Part shown: positions 8,440 through 17,987 of the stretch, piece by piece
Layout: the number at the start of each line of letters is the position of its first letter
Numbering within the stretch: the first letter of the stretch is position 1
Assembly: GCA_016708785.1 (NCBI GenBank)
Contig: JADJFC010000001.1
Coordinates: 593,802-657,801 of the forward strand
Source of the DNA: Bacteroidota bacterium
GTDB taxonomy: Bacteria > Bacteroidota > Bacteroidia > AKYH767-A > 2013-40CM-41-45
Reading direction: 5' to 3'
DNA: 64,000 bases
Notes under the pieces: model-generated
Told to the model about the DNA's origin: nothing
What the model saw: only the letters and a program-made list of their open reading frames with translations
Database searches by the model: none
Translations under genes and position numbers: made by a program

Positions 8440-10047
8440 CTACAGAAGAACTTCCGATTTTTTATTTTTGAATTCCGACGTCGTATGAAAATGAATAGCA
8501 GCAAAACTGTTTTTGATCATCTTCAACATCCATTCGTTCTCGGAAAGATAAACAGGATTCTCTTCCTTGTCGTAGGCAATAGCTGAATTACGACTACTGA
8601 TGAATTGATTTAATTGCACTTCTGTATCGCCCGTGATCCAATATGCTTTTGAAAAACTCAACGAACGAAATTCACACTTCGCACCATACTCATGTTCCAA
8701 CCGGAATTTGATCACATCGAACTGTAGTTCTCCTACGGTACCAATAATTTTACGATTTCCCGGTTGCTGCGTAAACAACTGAGCAACTCCTTCTTCTGTT
8801 AACTGCTGAATTCCTTTTTCAAGTTGTTTGGCTTTGAATGGATCACGGTTCTCTACTTCTTTAAAGATCTCCGGAGAGAAACTAGGTATGCCTTTATAGT
8901 GTAGCATCTCGCCTTCTGAAAGGGTATCGCCGATCTTAAAAATTCCGTTATCATACAAACCAATTACGTCGCCGGGAAAAGCTTCTTCGATCAATGTCTT
9001 TTCATTGGCCATAAAGCTTGTAGGGTTCGTAAAGCGGACCTTTTTATCCAAACGGGTATGGAAGAAAAATTTATTTCTTTCAAATCGCCCTGAACAAATT
9101 CTTAAAAATGCAATTCTATCTCTATGATTCGGATCTAAATTGGCATGAATCTTAAAAACAAAACCCGAGAATTTATTTTCTTCTGAATTTACAATTCGCT
9201 CTTCCGCTTCGCGTGATGATGGCTGTGGAGCAATTTCAAGAAACGTTTCCAGCAATTCAAGAACACCAAAATTATTTACAGCACTACCGAAAAATACCGG
9301 TGCGATCAATCCGTCACGATAAAGATCTTTATTGAACGGCTCAAATACACCCTCAACTAAATGAACATCTTCACGTAACTTATCTACATATTTTTTTTCG
9401 ACAAATTTTTCTATTCCATCATCACTTAACTCAACGATCTTTGCTTTATTCTCTGAGATACCAGTCTTGTTCGGCTCGAATAAATTCAATTCGCCTTTGT
9501 ACATGTTGTAAACACCTTGAAAAGATTCACCTTGACTAATCGGCCAAGTAAGCGGACGAACATGTATCTTTAACTTATCTTGCAATTCATCGAGCAAATC
9601 GAAAGGATCCTTTCCTTCACGATCCATTTTGTTGATAAAGATGATCACCGGTGTACTCCTCATCCGGCAAACGGCCATTAACTTTTCCGTTTGTTCCTCT
9701 ACTCCTTTTATGCAATCGACAACTAGAATAACGGAATCGACAGCGGTAAGTGTCCTGTATGTATCCTCCGCAAAGTCTTTGTGACCGGGAGTATCCAATA
9801 TATTCACTCGTTTTCCTGCATAATCAAAGCCCATCACCGATGTCGCCACAGAGATTCCTCTTTGTTTCTCAATTTCCATGAAATCAGAAGTTGCAGTTTT
9901 GCGGATCTTATTGCTTTTCACCGCACCTGCTGTATTAATGGCACCACCGAAAAGCAGAAGTTTCTCCGTTAATGTCGTTTTTCCGGCATCGGGGTGAGAG
10001 ATAATTGCAAAGGTTCTGCGTTTGGATATTTCTTTTTCCAACTCCAT
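8440..10047 (-). CDS. prfC: Peptide chain release factor 3
   Basis: 535 residues, full length for RF3, the GTPase that removes RF1/RF2 from the ribosome after peptide release. GTP-binding motifs are intact: SHPDAGKTTLTEK (P-loop, residues 17-29), DFMEIEKQRGISV (switch I), DTPGHKDFAEDTYR (G3) and FINKMDREGKDP (G4). The C-terminal domain contains the RF3 segment VGELQFDVIKFRLEHEYGAK. It is monocistronic by spacing. The region just upstream contains CTACTTTCGC, close to a Bacteroidota -7 element. Confidence 0.97.
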   Translation of the reverse strand: MELEKEISKRRTFAIISHPDAGKTTLTEKLLLFGGAINTAGAVKSNKIRKTATSDFMEIEKQRGISVATSVMGFDYAGKRVNILDTPGHKDFAEDTYRTLTAVDSVILVVDCIKGVEEQTEKLMAVCRMRSTPVIIFINKMDREGKDPFDLLDELQDKLKIHVRPLTWPISQGESFQGVYNMYKGELNLFEPNKTGISENKAKIVELSDDGIEKFVEKKYVDKLREDVHLVEGVFEPFNKDLYRDGLIAPVFFGSAVNNFGVLELLETFLEIAPQPSSREAEERIVNSEENKFSGFVFKIHANLDPNHRDRIAFLRICSGRFERNKFFFHTRLDKKVRFTNPTSFMANEKTLIEEAFPGDVIGLYDNGIFKIGDTLSEGEMLHYKGIPSFSPEIFKEVENRDPFKAKQLEKGIQQLTEEGVAQLFTQQPGNRKIIGTVGELQFDVIKFRLEHEYGAKCEFRSLSFSKAYWITGDTEVQLNQFISSRNSAIAYDKEENPVYLSENEWMLKMIKNSFAAIHFHTTSEFKNKKSEVLL

Positions 10048-10122
10048 ATTCTTGGATTAATGATTGAACGGCGAAAGTAGTGATTTTTAGGGCAATTTCC
10101 GAAGGAAATGGTGGGCAAAATC

Positions 10123-10151
10123 AGGTCAAGGGTCAAAGATTAAAGGTCAAG
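10123..10151. repeat. Degenerate AGGTCA repeat cluster
   Basis: Three imperfect copies of the word (A)AGGTCAA in the spacer between prfC and the cvfB-like gene. The same word forms longer microsatellites at 31494-31562 and 54614-54662. Confidence 0.6.
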
Positions 10152-10240
10152 TTTGTATGCAGATATTCTTCGAATATAATGGGTCTTCGGCTCAAATCTG
10201 CTTGTGGCTATGCCGCGTGAAATATACTCCATGAAAAGAC

Positions 10241-10248
10241 TACCTTTG
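10241..10248 (+). promoter_or_regulatory. Probable -7 element TACCTTTG for the cvfB-like gene
   Basis: TACCTTTG matches the Bacteroidota -7 consensus TAnnTTTG and lies 17 bases before the ATG at 10266. No good TTTG -33 partner was found at the expected spacing, so confidence is limited. Confidence 0.5.
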
Positions 10249-10265
10249 CCTCACAAATTATTAAC

Positions 10266-11096
10266 ATGGAAATTGGCAAATACAACGATTTAACAGTAAA
10301 AAGTCTGGCAATGATCGGTCTTTATCTGACTGATGGCGAATCTGACGTGCTTCTACCAAAAAAATATGTGAAAGGCAACCCAAAAGTTGACGATGTTATC
10401 ACGGTTTTCGTTTATCTGGACAATGATAATAGAGCTATAGCTACCACTCTTCAGCCTTTTGCAAGTGTTGGCGATTTCGTGTTTTTAACGGTGAAAGATG
10501 TGAATACACATGGCGCTTTCATGGATTGGGGAATCGCGAAGGATATTTTTGTACCCTATGCAGAGCAGCGCGAGGATATGGAAATCGGGAAACAGTATTT
10601 AGTTCATTTATTTATCGATGACCATTCAGAGCGAATAACGGCAACCACTAAATGGGGAAGTTATATTGAAAAAGAACACGACCTGGAAGTTGACGATGAA
10701 GTACAGATCCTGATCGCAGAAAAAACAGATCTGGGATACAAAGTCATCATCGAGAATAAATTCGAAGGACTCATTTTCAACAATGAAATTTTCGGTGATG
10801 TTCGTCCCGGCGATATCAGTCGTGCATACATCAAGAATATCCGTTTCGATGGAAAAGTTGATGTTAGCTTACAGCCTATCGGTTATCATCATATAGAAGA
10901 CAACAAACTTGTCATCTTGCATCATCTCAAAATAAACAATGGCACACTTGACCTAGGCGACAAAAGTCCGGCTGAATCGATTTACACTAAATTGAAGATG
11001 AGTAAGAAGAATTTCAAACGGACGATTGGCGGTCTTTATAAAGACAGGATAATTACTGTTGGAGATTTTGAGATCAAATTGATTGCGATTGATTAG
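10266..11096 (+). CDS. CvfB-like S1 RNA-binding protein
   Basis: 276 residues. The layout fits CvfB/YitL proteins: an N-terminal OB segment with LYLTDGESDVLLPKKYV, tandem S1-like barrels (GDFVFLTVKDVNTHGAFMDW; then VDDEVQILIAEKTDLGYKVI and VRPGDISRAYIKNIRFDGKV) and a C-terminal winged-helix segment (SPAESIYTKLKMSKKNFKRT). CvfB proteins bind RNA and affect expression of virulence or surface genes in Firmicutes; in Bacteroidota the role is not defined. It stands alone, divergent from prfC and convergent with the GT2 gene. Confidence 0.85.
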   Translation: MEIGKYNDLTVKSLAMIGLYLTDGESDVLLPKKYVKGNPKVDDVITVFVYLDNDNRAIATTLQPFASVGDFVFLTVKDVNTHGAFMDWGIAKDIFVPYAEQREDMEIGKQYLVHLFIDDHSERITATTKWGSYIEKEHDLEVDDEVQILIAEKTDLGYKVIIENKFEGLIFNNEIFGDVRPGDISRAYIKNIRFDGKVDVSLQPIGYHHIEDNKLVILHHLKINNGTLDLGDKSPAESIYTKLKMSKKNFKRTIGGLYKDRIITVGDFEIKLIAID

Positions 11097-11129
11097 GATA
11101 TTTATTTTCTCTGTCGATAAAATATTTCC

Positions 11130-11160
11130 CGCAGATTAAGACGCAGATAAATTCGCAGAT
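11130..11160. repeat. CGCAGAT repeated three times at 12-base spacing
   Basis: CGCAGAT occurs at 11130, 11142 and 11154, just downstream of the cvfB-like gene and facing the end of the GT2 gene, followed by a T-run. It looks like one of several short tandem microrepeats placed at gene ends in this window. Confidence 0.6.
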
Positions 11161-11201
11161 TTTTTTCCCTGATCATTGGTATTTTCAAGTAACCCTAGGT
11201 C

Positions 11202-12170
11202 CTACTTCAAAACTTGTATGCTCGATTTGATGTTCGTGCTCTCAATAATATAAAGAGGACGGTTGATTACATTCTTGTTTATACGACTGATGTACTCACC
11301 AATAATGCCAATTGAAATCAACTGGATTCCACCAACAAACATAGAACTGATTATCAAAGATGTCCAACCGGTAATTGTTCTATTCAGGAAGTAGTGTGAA
11401 TAGATTGCATAAAGTATAATTATAAATGACAGGAATGAAATGAAAAATCCTGATCGGGTAACCAGTGACAATGGCTTATCGGAAAAACCGGTAATTCCAT
11501 CCATTGCAAAACGTAACATTTGAGTAACAGAATACCCTGATTTTCCGAATTTGCGTTTCTCTCTCGTAAAAAGAACGTGCGTTTGTCTGAATCCAAGCCA
11601 AGCGATCTGTCCTCTCAAAAATTTATTCTGTTCAGGCATTAATTTCAAATAGTCTGCTACCCTTTTATCAATTAACCTGAAGTCGCCTGTGTCTATAGGT
11701 ATTTCTATGTTTGTGGATTTTCTGAGAATGCGATAAAATAATTTTGCAGTGATTTTTTTAAACCAGCTTTCGCCGTTGCGCTCCGTTCTTCGCGCGTATA
11801 CTACTTCGAATCCTTCTTTATACTTTGCAAACATTTCTTCAATTAATTCCGGCGGATCCTGCAAGTCTCCATCAATAATGACAATAGTTTTGCCACAACA
11901 CAGATCCAGCCCAGCTGTTACTGCGATCTGATGTCCGAAATTCCTGCTGAAATTAATAAAGTATACCTTGTTGTCATTTCTGGCCAAACGAATAAGACTT
12001 GCCAGTGAATTGTCTTTGCTACCATCATTCACAAAAATAAGTTCATAGTTCGATGCAATCTTTGATGCAACCCTTGATAATCGGTTATACAATTCATCAA
12101 TAACCAATTCCTCACTATAAACCGGAATAACAACTGAAAGATCTACCTCTTTCTTATCTTCTCTGTTCAT
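11202..12170 (-). CDS. GT2 family glycosyltransferase (polyprenyl-phosphate sugar synthase type)
   Basis: 322 residues. The N-terminal GT-A domain begins LSVVIPVYSEELVIDELYNR and carries IIDGDLQDPPELIEEM, holding the DxD-type metal site (about residue 95). Two C-terminal membrane segments (SGFFISFLSFIIILYAIYSH and LIISSMFVGGIQLISIGIIG) follow. This is the GtrB/DPM1 layout, which moves a sugar from a nucleotide donor to undecaprenyl phosphate. It overlaps the upstream GT39 gene by 17 bases; that partner would use the lipid-linked sugar made here. The sugar and final acceptor are unknown. Confidence 0.88.
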   Translation of the reverse strand: MNREDKKEVDLSVVIPVYSEELVIDELYNRLSRVASKIASNYELIFVNDGSKDNSLASLIRLARNDNKVYFINFSRNFGHQIAVTAGLDLCCGKTIVIIDGDLQDPPELIEEMFAKYKEGFEVVYARRTERNGESWFKKITAKLFYRILRKSTNIEIPIDTGDFRLIDKRVADYLKLMPEQNKFLRGQIAWLGFRQTHVLFTREKRKFGKSGYSVTQMLRFAMDGITGFSDKPLSLVTRSGFFISFLSFIIILYAIYSHYFLNRTITGWTSLIISSMFVGGIQLISIGIIGEYISRINKNVINRPLYIIESTNIKSSIQVLK

Positions 12171-13641
12171 GAACTTTGTATTTAATTACATTTCCGGCTA
12201 CTTCAATTTTTTCTACTTTAAAATTATCAGTCAGATACTCTTTCAATGCATCATCCTGAACTAATACAAGTGTATTCGGCTGAATATCATTTCGACATAT
12301 GAATTTTACAACTTGTCCTTTTGATCTTAGCACTTTCACATATAACTGCAATTGTGCATTGTATTCCTCATAGAGTATTCTATTATCACTTACATCATGC
12401 TTACCATGGATAGCATCACGCATGTAATAACTTAATTCAAAATAATTGGCTTGCCAGCTGCCGGGCTTTGGCTTTGGTAAATAGACTCTGTCAATTGTAG
12501 CACGATATGGATTTATCGATATAAAAAAAACAAATGCAAAAGGTAAAAAGTTGTATTTCAATAACTGGTTCACAAACTCAATCTTACTAATCACGTCAAA
12601 TATCAAATACAAGAATAAGGATGTAAGCAATGCAATAAACGGATACAATGGCAAATCATACCAATCAAGTTTGGTTTCTGAGCCAGATATAACAATAAAG
12701 TATGTTAGAATCAACAATCCAAAGTACAATGACAACTTTCTGATTCTTTCATCCTTGTTCAAAGCCCCGGTAAGTATACCAAAAGGCAAGAACAAATACC
12801 ATGGAGTAAAACGAGATGAAATAACATTGTCGTAATAAAACCATGAATCTTGCTTATGATTTTCAATTGCCTCAAAAAATCTCCCACCCAGATCATTCAT
12901 ATAAACAGCATCCAGATAGCCCGGCAAAACCATTTCCCGTAGCAAATAATATCCAAATGTAAAAAACAAAAAAATGCCAAGTCCGAAATAGAAATGTTTA
13001 TTCTTTAGCAATTCAAATAATTGTTTTTGCATTAAAACAAAAATAAAAATAGCAGGTGTAAAGAATAATGCTGCTACCGATTTTGTCAAAACACCGAGAG
13101 TCATACTTATAAAGAAAAAATATAAATATTTAACCTTTTTAGTTTCAGAATATGCGAAAAAGGAAAAGCAATAAAGAGTTGTAAATAAAGTAAGCATTGC
13201 GTCATAATCACCTGTCCTTGTTCCGTGATCTGAAATATACCCCCGAGATGTGATCAATATGACAACTGAAATAAATCCAACCCAGAAATTCTTTAAATAT
13301 CGATTTGAAAAAAATACAATTGCAAGGCAAGTGAGTAATCCGGCAATTGCAGAAGGAAGTCTAATCGCGAGTTCATTCGGACCTACAACACCCATTAGCA
13401 AAGCTTGGCACCAAATCAGAAAAGGAGGCTTGGTATTCCAAAGATCAGGTGCTCCCTCATAAAAAGTAACAATCCAATTTTTATTATTGTACATTTCATA
13501 GGCATTCATCGTAAGACGAGATTCATCCCATAAATGAATTGGCAATGAACCTAAATGCCCAAAGAGAGGAACACAAATGACTCCGGCCAAAATAACATAC
13601 TTAAAATTATTCTTAAAAAATCCGGACATAAAAACATACAT
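12154..13641 (-). CDS. GT39/ArnT-like membrane glycosyltransferase
   Basis: 495 residues with about ten membrane helices. The first periplasmic loop has the acidic motif LPIHLWDESRLTMNAYEMYN and the next has TGDYDAMLTLFTTLYCFSFF, both characteristic of ArnT/PMT enzymes that transfer a sugar from a polyprenyl phosphate to lipid A or protein. The C-terminal 130 residues form a soluble domain. A start at MSGFFKNN, four residues in, is also possible. The 17-base overlap with the GT2 gene supports a two-step modification unit. Confidence 0.85.
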   Translation of the reverse strand: MYVFMSGFFKNNFKYVILAGVICVPLFGHLGSLPIHLWDESRLTMNAYEMYNNKNWIVTFYEGAPDLWNTKPPFLIWCQALLMGVVGPNELAIRLPSAIAGLLTCLAIVFFSNRYLKNFWVGFISVVILITSRGYISDHGTRTGDYDAMLTLFTTLYCFSFFAYSETKKVKYLYFFFISMTLGVLTKSVAALFFTPAIFIFVLMQKQLFELLKNKHFYFGLGIFLFFTFGYYLLREMVLPGYLDAVYMNDLGGRFFEAIENHKQDSWFYYDNVISSRFTPWYLFLPFGILTGALNKDERIRKLSLYFGLLILTYFIVISGSETKLDWYDLPLYPFIALLTSLFLYLIFDVISKIEFVNQLLKYNFLPFAFVFFISINPYRATIDRVYLPKPKPGSWQANYFELSYYMRDAIHGKHDVSDNRILYEEYNAQLQLYVKVLRSKGQVVKFICRNDIQPNTLVLVQDDALKEYLTDNFKVEKIEVAGNVIKYKVHEQRR

Positions 13642-13865
13642 AAATAAACGTGTTCGTTATACAAAATTAAATGCTGACCATAGGGTACGTAAACATAAGT
13701 AATTTTCAAATCTAAAAAAACAAATGAACATGGACTATGGCGCTATTCTAAATCAAACCAGATAACTTTACAATATTGTTACAATTTAATTTACAATTTA
13801 CTCTTGCATACAATATCAAACCTGACTTATATCATGTTACAACTAATTTTGCCACGGAACCAGGT

Positions 13866-14549
13866 TCAAAAATTACTATCTGACTGAAACTTAAAACCCA
13901 ATCGTTTACCGGTAGCAATTCGTGACTGCAAATTAGCATTGATCACTTCACCAACACTAATCTGACCTTGCTGATCGAATGGAGGAGTAAATGGATCAAA
14001 GTCGAGGCTATATAGAATTGCCGACTCAATTATTTTCATCAGGCACTCCTGATCCATTACTGAAGATGAAAAATCGTTGTATAAATAGCTCAGTTGTTTT
14101 TTGCCTTCAACAAAAAAATGTTTTTCCTTATTGATAAAAATTCTTCCAACAAGATATCCGATGTCGTTGGGGCGATTGTATTTGAAACTATCACTTAGAA
14201 AATTGTAGATGAATATTTTTCCGCAGTAAGCATTGTCTTTGTTTTGCTGAACATAAGGCGACTTCCATACTTCATGTGTACTATCAAATGTGAAAATATT
14301 TGTATGCATTACAAAAAGTAATGTTTCGTCGGCCAATGTAAACTCAACTTCGAATTCGCTCGTGTCTTTAAATGAAACTGCCAGGTTACCATCAAAACCT
14401 TTTACCTGAGCTGTCAGATCTTTACTTATTTCAATAAGCATCGTACGAAGCTCTTCAAAAACATCTTTTGTTTTCGAATAGACTTCTTGTTTGAGCGAAA
14501 CTTTCTTTTTTAAAAGCTCAACAATCTTATCGTACTTGCCTTCAGCCAT
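13866..14549 (-). CDS. Conserved cytoplasmic protein of unknown function next to proS
   Basis: 227 residues, no signal peptide or membrane segment. The first 50 residues are a charged helix (KIVELLKKKVSLKQEVYSKT), the middle is beta-rich, and the C-terminus is GEVINANLQSRIATGKRLGF. No function is recognised. It follows proS by nine bases on the same strand and is probably in its operon. Confidence 0.6.
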   Translation of the reverse strand: MAEGKYDKIVELLKKKVSLKQEVYSKTKDVFEELRTMLIEISKDLTAQVKGFDGNLAVSFKDTSEFEVEFTLADETLLFVMHTNIFTFDSTHEVWKSPYVQQNKDNAYCGKIFIYNFLSDSFKYNRPNDIGYLVGRIFINKEKHFFVEGKKQLSYLYNDFSSSVMDQECLMKIIESAILYSLDFDPFTPPFDQQGQISVGEVINANLQSRIATGKRLGFKFQSDSNF

Positions 14550-14558
14550 TTTTAGCTT

Positions 14559-16028
14559 TTAGTAAGATCTTGCAAAGACTACTCTTTGCGTGGAAGGATT
14601 ACCGGTATAAATACATTTTCCGGATTCCTGTTTGTTATTAATTGGAATGCAACGAATAGTAGCTTTCGTTTCGTCTTTGATCTTTAATTCTGTTTCAGTA
14701 GTTCCATCCCAATGCGCCATTACAAATCCGCCTTCATCCAATTTAGCTTTGAACTCATCGTATGAATCTGCTTTGAAAGTATGAGTCTCTCTGAAATCAG
14801 AAGCTCGACGATAGATATTATCCTGAATTTGTTCTAACAAGTGTTCTATCTTGATAGAAAGATCTGTTAATTGCATCACTGATTTTTCTTTCGTATCACG
14901 ACGAGCGACTTCAACAGTTCCGTTCTCAAGGTCACGAGGACCAATTGCAATGCGAACAGGAATTCCTTTCAATTCATATTCGGAAAATTTCCAGCCCGGT
15001 TTATGGGTGTCTCTGTCATCGTACTTAACAGAAATATTTTTCGCTTTTAATTCAGTAATGATCTTATCCACAGTAGCAGTGATCAACTTTAATTGGTCGT
15101 CACCTTTGTAAATTGGAACGATCACAACCTGTGTAGGAGCAAGTTTTGGTGGTAACACCAATCCTTGATCATCACTATGCGCCATGATCAATGCACCCAT
15201 CAGACGAGTAGAAACTCCCCATGATGTCGCCCAGACAAATTCTTTTTTCCCTTCACGATTGGTAAATTGAACATCAAAAGCTTTGGCAAAATTTTGTCCA
15301 AGGAAATGTGATGTTCCCGCTTGCAATGCTTTTCCATCCTGCATCAAAGCTTCAATGCAATAGGTATCCAATGCACCGGCAAATCTCTCATTAGCAGTTT
15401 TCACACCTTTAAGAACAGGAATTGCAAGTGTCTTTTCAGCAAATTCAGAATAGACATCAAGCATTCTTCTTGTCTCTTCAATAGCTTCCTCCGCAGTTGC
15501 ATGAGCAGTATGACCTTCTTGCCATAAAAATTCAGCTGTACGAAGAAATAATCGCGTACGCATTTCCCAACGAACAACATTTGCCCACTGATTGATCAGT
15601 AATGGTAGGTCTCGGTAAGATTCTATCCAGCCGCGATAAGTATTCCAAATGATGGTTTCTGAAGTTGGACGAACAATCAGTTCTTCTTCAAGTTTTGCAT
15701 CCGGATCGACCATAATTCCGCCTTTTCCATCATTTTTCAGACGATAATGAGTAACAACGGCACATTCTTTGGCAAAGCCTTCTACGTGAGAAGCTTCTTT
15801 GGCAAAGAAGGATTTTGGAATAAAAAGCGGGAAATAGGCATTAGAATGGCCGGTATCCTTGAACATTTTGTCCAAAATAGCCTGCATCTTTTCCCAGATT
15901 GCGTAACCATATGGCTTAATGACCATACAACCACGGACGGCCGAATTTTCGGCCAGATCCGCTTTAACAACAAGGTCCTGATACCATTGGGAATAGTTAT
16001 CTGCTCGGGTAGGAAGTGCTTTACTCAT
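14559..16028 (-). CDS. proS: Prolyl-tRNA synthetase, archaeal/eukaryotic type
   Basis: 489 residues from the ATG at 16028 (MSKALPTRADNYSQWYQDLV), chosen over an upstream in-frame ATG at 16067 because the extra 13 residues lie outside the family and in the promoter region. It charges tRNA-Pro with proline. Class II signatures are present: RGCMVIKPYGYAIWEKMQ (motif 1 region), RPTSETIIWNTYRGWIESYR and NQWANVVRWEMRTRLFLRTA (motif 2). The bacterial editing insertion is absent, as in the ProS type 3 used by Bacteroidota. Its -7 element is probably at 16065-16072. Confidence 0.95.
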   Translation of the reverse strand: MSKALPTRADNYSQWYQDLVVKADLAENSAVRGCMVIKPYGYAIWEKMQAILDKMFKDTGHSNAYFPLFIPKSFFAKEASHVEGFAKECAVVTHYRLKNDGKGGIMVDPDAKLEEELIVRPTSETIIWNTYRGWIESYRDLPLLINQWANVVRWEMRTRLFLRTAEFLWQEGHTAHATAEEAIEETRRMLDVYSEFAEKTLAIPVLKGVKTANERFAGALDTYCIEALMQDGKALQAGTSHFLGQNFAKAFDVQFTNREGKKEFVWATSWGVSTRLMGALIMAHSDDQGLVLPPKLAPTQVVIVPIYKGDDQLKLITATVDKIITELKAKNISVKYDDRDTHKPGWKFSEYELKGIPVRIAIGPRDLENGTVEVARRDTKEKSVMQLTDLSIKIEHLLEQIQDNIYRRASDFRETHTFKADSYDEFKAKLDEGGFVMAHWDGTTETELKIKDETKATIRCIPINNKQESGKCIYTGNPSTQRVVFARSY

Positions 16029-16064
16029 ATTGATTTTGGTACGGTGTTTGTAAATCGTCGGTAA

Positions 16065-16072
16065 CAAAAGTA
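16065..16072 (-). promoter_or_regulatory. Probable -7 element TACTTTTG of proS
   Basis: On the minus strand TACTTTTG fits TAnnTTTG and lies 36 bases before the chosen proS start at 16028. This supports the shorter ProS start, since transcription would begin near the upstream ATG at 16067. Confidence 0.5.
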
Positions 16073-16081
16073 AGAATTAAA

Positions 16082-17890
16082 ATGAAAAATCTTCAAACAC
16101 TAATCGGATTAGCCATCATACTTTCGGCTTCAGCATGTTCTTCAACTTATCATGCAGGTACTACCCCTCCGGACGATGTTTATTATTCAAGTAAAAACGA
16201 ACCGGCTCCGGCTCAACAAACATATCCAACTACTCCGGCTGCATCGCCAAACGATTACAGCACGGGTAACAATAATTATAGTCAGGATAATCAATCCGGA
16301 CAAACTTCTGATCCAAACCAGGGAAACAATCAAAACTACTCTGACCAAAATCAGAATCAGAATCAAGATTATTATTCACCTGATCAAAACTCAAATAATC
16401 AGTCCTACTCTTCTCAGAGTACAGACGGACAAGGCAATACATATATAACGAACAACTACTACGACGATTATTACGATTACGAATATTCATCACGTATCCG
16501 TCGTTTTTATACTCCTGCATACGGTTATTCTTATTACGACCCATACTATACTAATTCATATATGTATGACTACTACCCTTCTTCATGGGGAGTTAGTATT
16601 TATCTTGGATATAACTGGTGGGCTCCAACTTATTACTATTCTCAACCATTTTGTTATGGTGTAGGTATTGGATATGGTTATGGTTACGGATATGGTGGTT
16701 GTGGTTACAATCCTTATTACGGTTACAATCCTTATTACGGTTATAATCCTTACTATGGAGGGTATTATGGTGGTTACTATGGTGGATATTACGGTGGCTA
16801 CTATTGTGGAAATACAAATCCTTACTACTATAATTCATACGACGATTACAGTCATTATTATGGTCCTCGTGGTACAGTTGGCGACAACACACCTCGTTCG
16901 GGCGCAGGACGCAGTTCAGGTACAATTGGTCAAAAATACGAACAGGCAGTTCAGTCCGGAAAAATTTCGAGTTCATCACCTGCAACTCTTGACAGTCGAG
17001 GTACTAAAAACAATATACCAAATACGACAACTGACCCAAGAGGAAATATAAGCACACCTCAAAATGGTAAAGGACAAAATACAAATCCTGCAATTGAAAA
17101 CGGAACTGTAAAAGGCAATAACAATTCTCAAACTCGTCCTACAAACCCTACACTTAATGATAAAGGTGGAAAAAATGTAAATGACAGGAATTTGAATCAA
17201 CCGAAAAATAATCAGATGCAGAATAGCAATCCTTCGAAAAACGGAACTAAAAATCCAACTGTTCGTCCTTCTAACACTCCATCTAATCCGACTCCAAGTC
17301 GTGATGATTCAAAGCGTGATCAGAATAATAACAACTTCAATCAAAGTCCGCAGAACAATACACCGAACAACAATATGCAACAGGACAGAACGCCTAAAAA
17401 TAATCCGCGTCAAAACAATAACCAGTCCTATAATATGCAGCCTTCGAATTCTCAATCAAAGAACAATCAGAATACTCGTCCAAATCAAAATTCACCTCAG
17501 AACAATTTTAATAATAACCAAAATGGAAACTCTAAAAGCAATTCTGGCAACATTCGTCCGGAAACATTTCAACAGAACAAATCGCAATCGGGCAATACTA
17601 CTCCCCGTACAAATAACTACACCCCTCAAAGGGAATCGAAAAAAGATATGAATTCCAGTCCACGTAATGAAACAAAGACTCCTATCTTTTCTCCACGTAA
17701 TGAACCAAAGATGTACAAGCAAGAAAAGTCAGGGAACTCTTTTCAATCGGCACCAAATAACTCAATGCCATCTCAGTCTTCCCCTTCAATTTCAAGTCCA
17801 TCCCGTTCAACACCTTCATCACCTTCAACACCTTCCAATTCATCTCCTTCAAGAGGTAATTCAAATGGTGGTGGTGGAAAAAGAAGATAA
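16082..17890 (+). CDS. Large low-complexity Tyr/Gly- and Asn-rich lipoprotein
   Basis: 602 residues. A lipoprotein signal ends in the lipobox SASAC (Cys19). Residues about 25-135 are Gln/Asn/Ser-rich; about 140-265 are Tyr/Gly-rich with repeats of GYNPYY and GGYYGGYY; the remaining 330 residues are Asn/Ser/Pro/Gln-rich with many Arg/Lys. No enzymatic motif is seen. The composition suggests a disordered, possibly self-associating surface or periplasmic protein, but that is inference. It is divergent from proS and ends in a strong terminator. Long out-of-frame open stretches inside it are composition artefacts. Confidence 0.8.
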   Translation: MKNLQTLIGLAIILSASACSSTYHAGTTPPDDVYYSSKNEPAPAQQTYPTTPAASPNDYSTGNNNYSQDNQSGQTSDPNQGNNQNYSDQNQNQNQDYYSPDQNSNNQSYSSQSTDGQGNTYITNNYYDDYYDYEYSSRIRRFYTPAYGYSYYDPYYTNSYMYDYYPSSWGVSIYLGYNWWAPTYYYSQPFCYGVGIGYGYGYGYGGCGYNPYYGYNPYYGYNPYYGGYYGGYYGGYYGGYYCGNTNPYYYNSYDDYSHYYGPRGTVGDNTPRSGAGRSSGTIGQKYEQAVQSGKISSSSPATLDSRGTKNNIPNTTTDPRGNISTPQNGKGQNTNPAIENGTVKGNNNSQTRPTNPTLNDKGGKNVNDRNLNQPKNNQMQNSNPSKNGTKNPTVRPSNTPSNPTPSRDDSKRDQNNNNFNQSPQNNTPNNNMQQDRTPKNNPRQNNNQSYNMQPSNSQSKNNQNTRPNQNSPQNNFNNNQNGNSKSNSGNIRPETFQQNKSQSGNTTPRTNNYTPQRESKKDMNSSPRNETKTPIFSPRNEPKMYKQEKSGNSFQSAPNNSMPSQSSPSISSPSRSTPSSPSTPSNSSPSRGNSNGGGGKRR

Positions 17891-17915
17891 TCATTTTAAT
17901 TAACCCAAAGTGTAC

Positions 17916-17967
17916 AGCCCGCATGGAAAAAGAGAGAGAACTATACTACATGCGGGCTCTTTTTTTT
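17916..17967 (+). terminator. Strong intrinsic terminator after the lipoprotein gene
   Basis: A perfect 10-base stem, AGCCCGCATG with CATGCGGGCT, a 23-base loop and then a run of T. It lies 26 bases after the lipoprotein stop and just before the FadL-like gene, so the two are separate transcripts. Confidence 0.92.
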
Positions 17968-17987
17968 AAAGCTCAATACAATCAATT

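Noticed and set aside
16593..16985. Long out-of-frame open stretches on both strands in the Tyr/Asn-rich gene (also 16668-17051 and 17301-17651)
   Set aside because: They come from biased codon composition; the translations are His/Tyr/Ile/Arg-rich artefacts and the lipoprotein frame has signal, lipobox and terminator.
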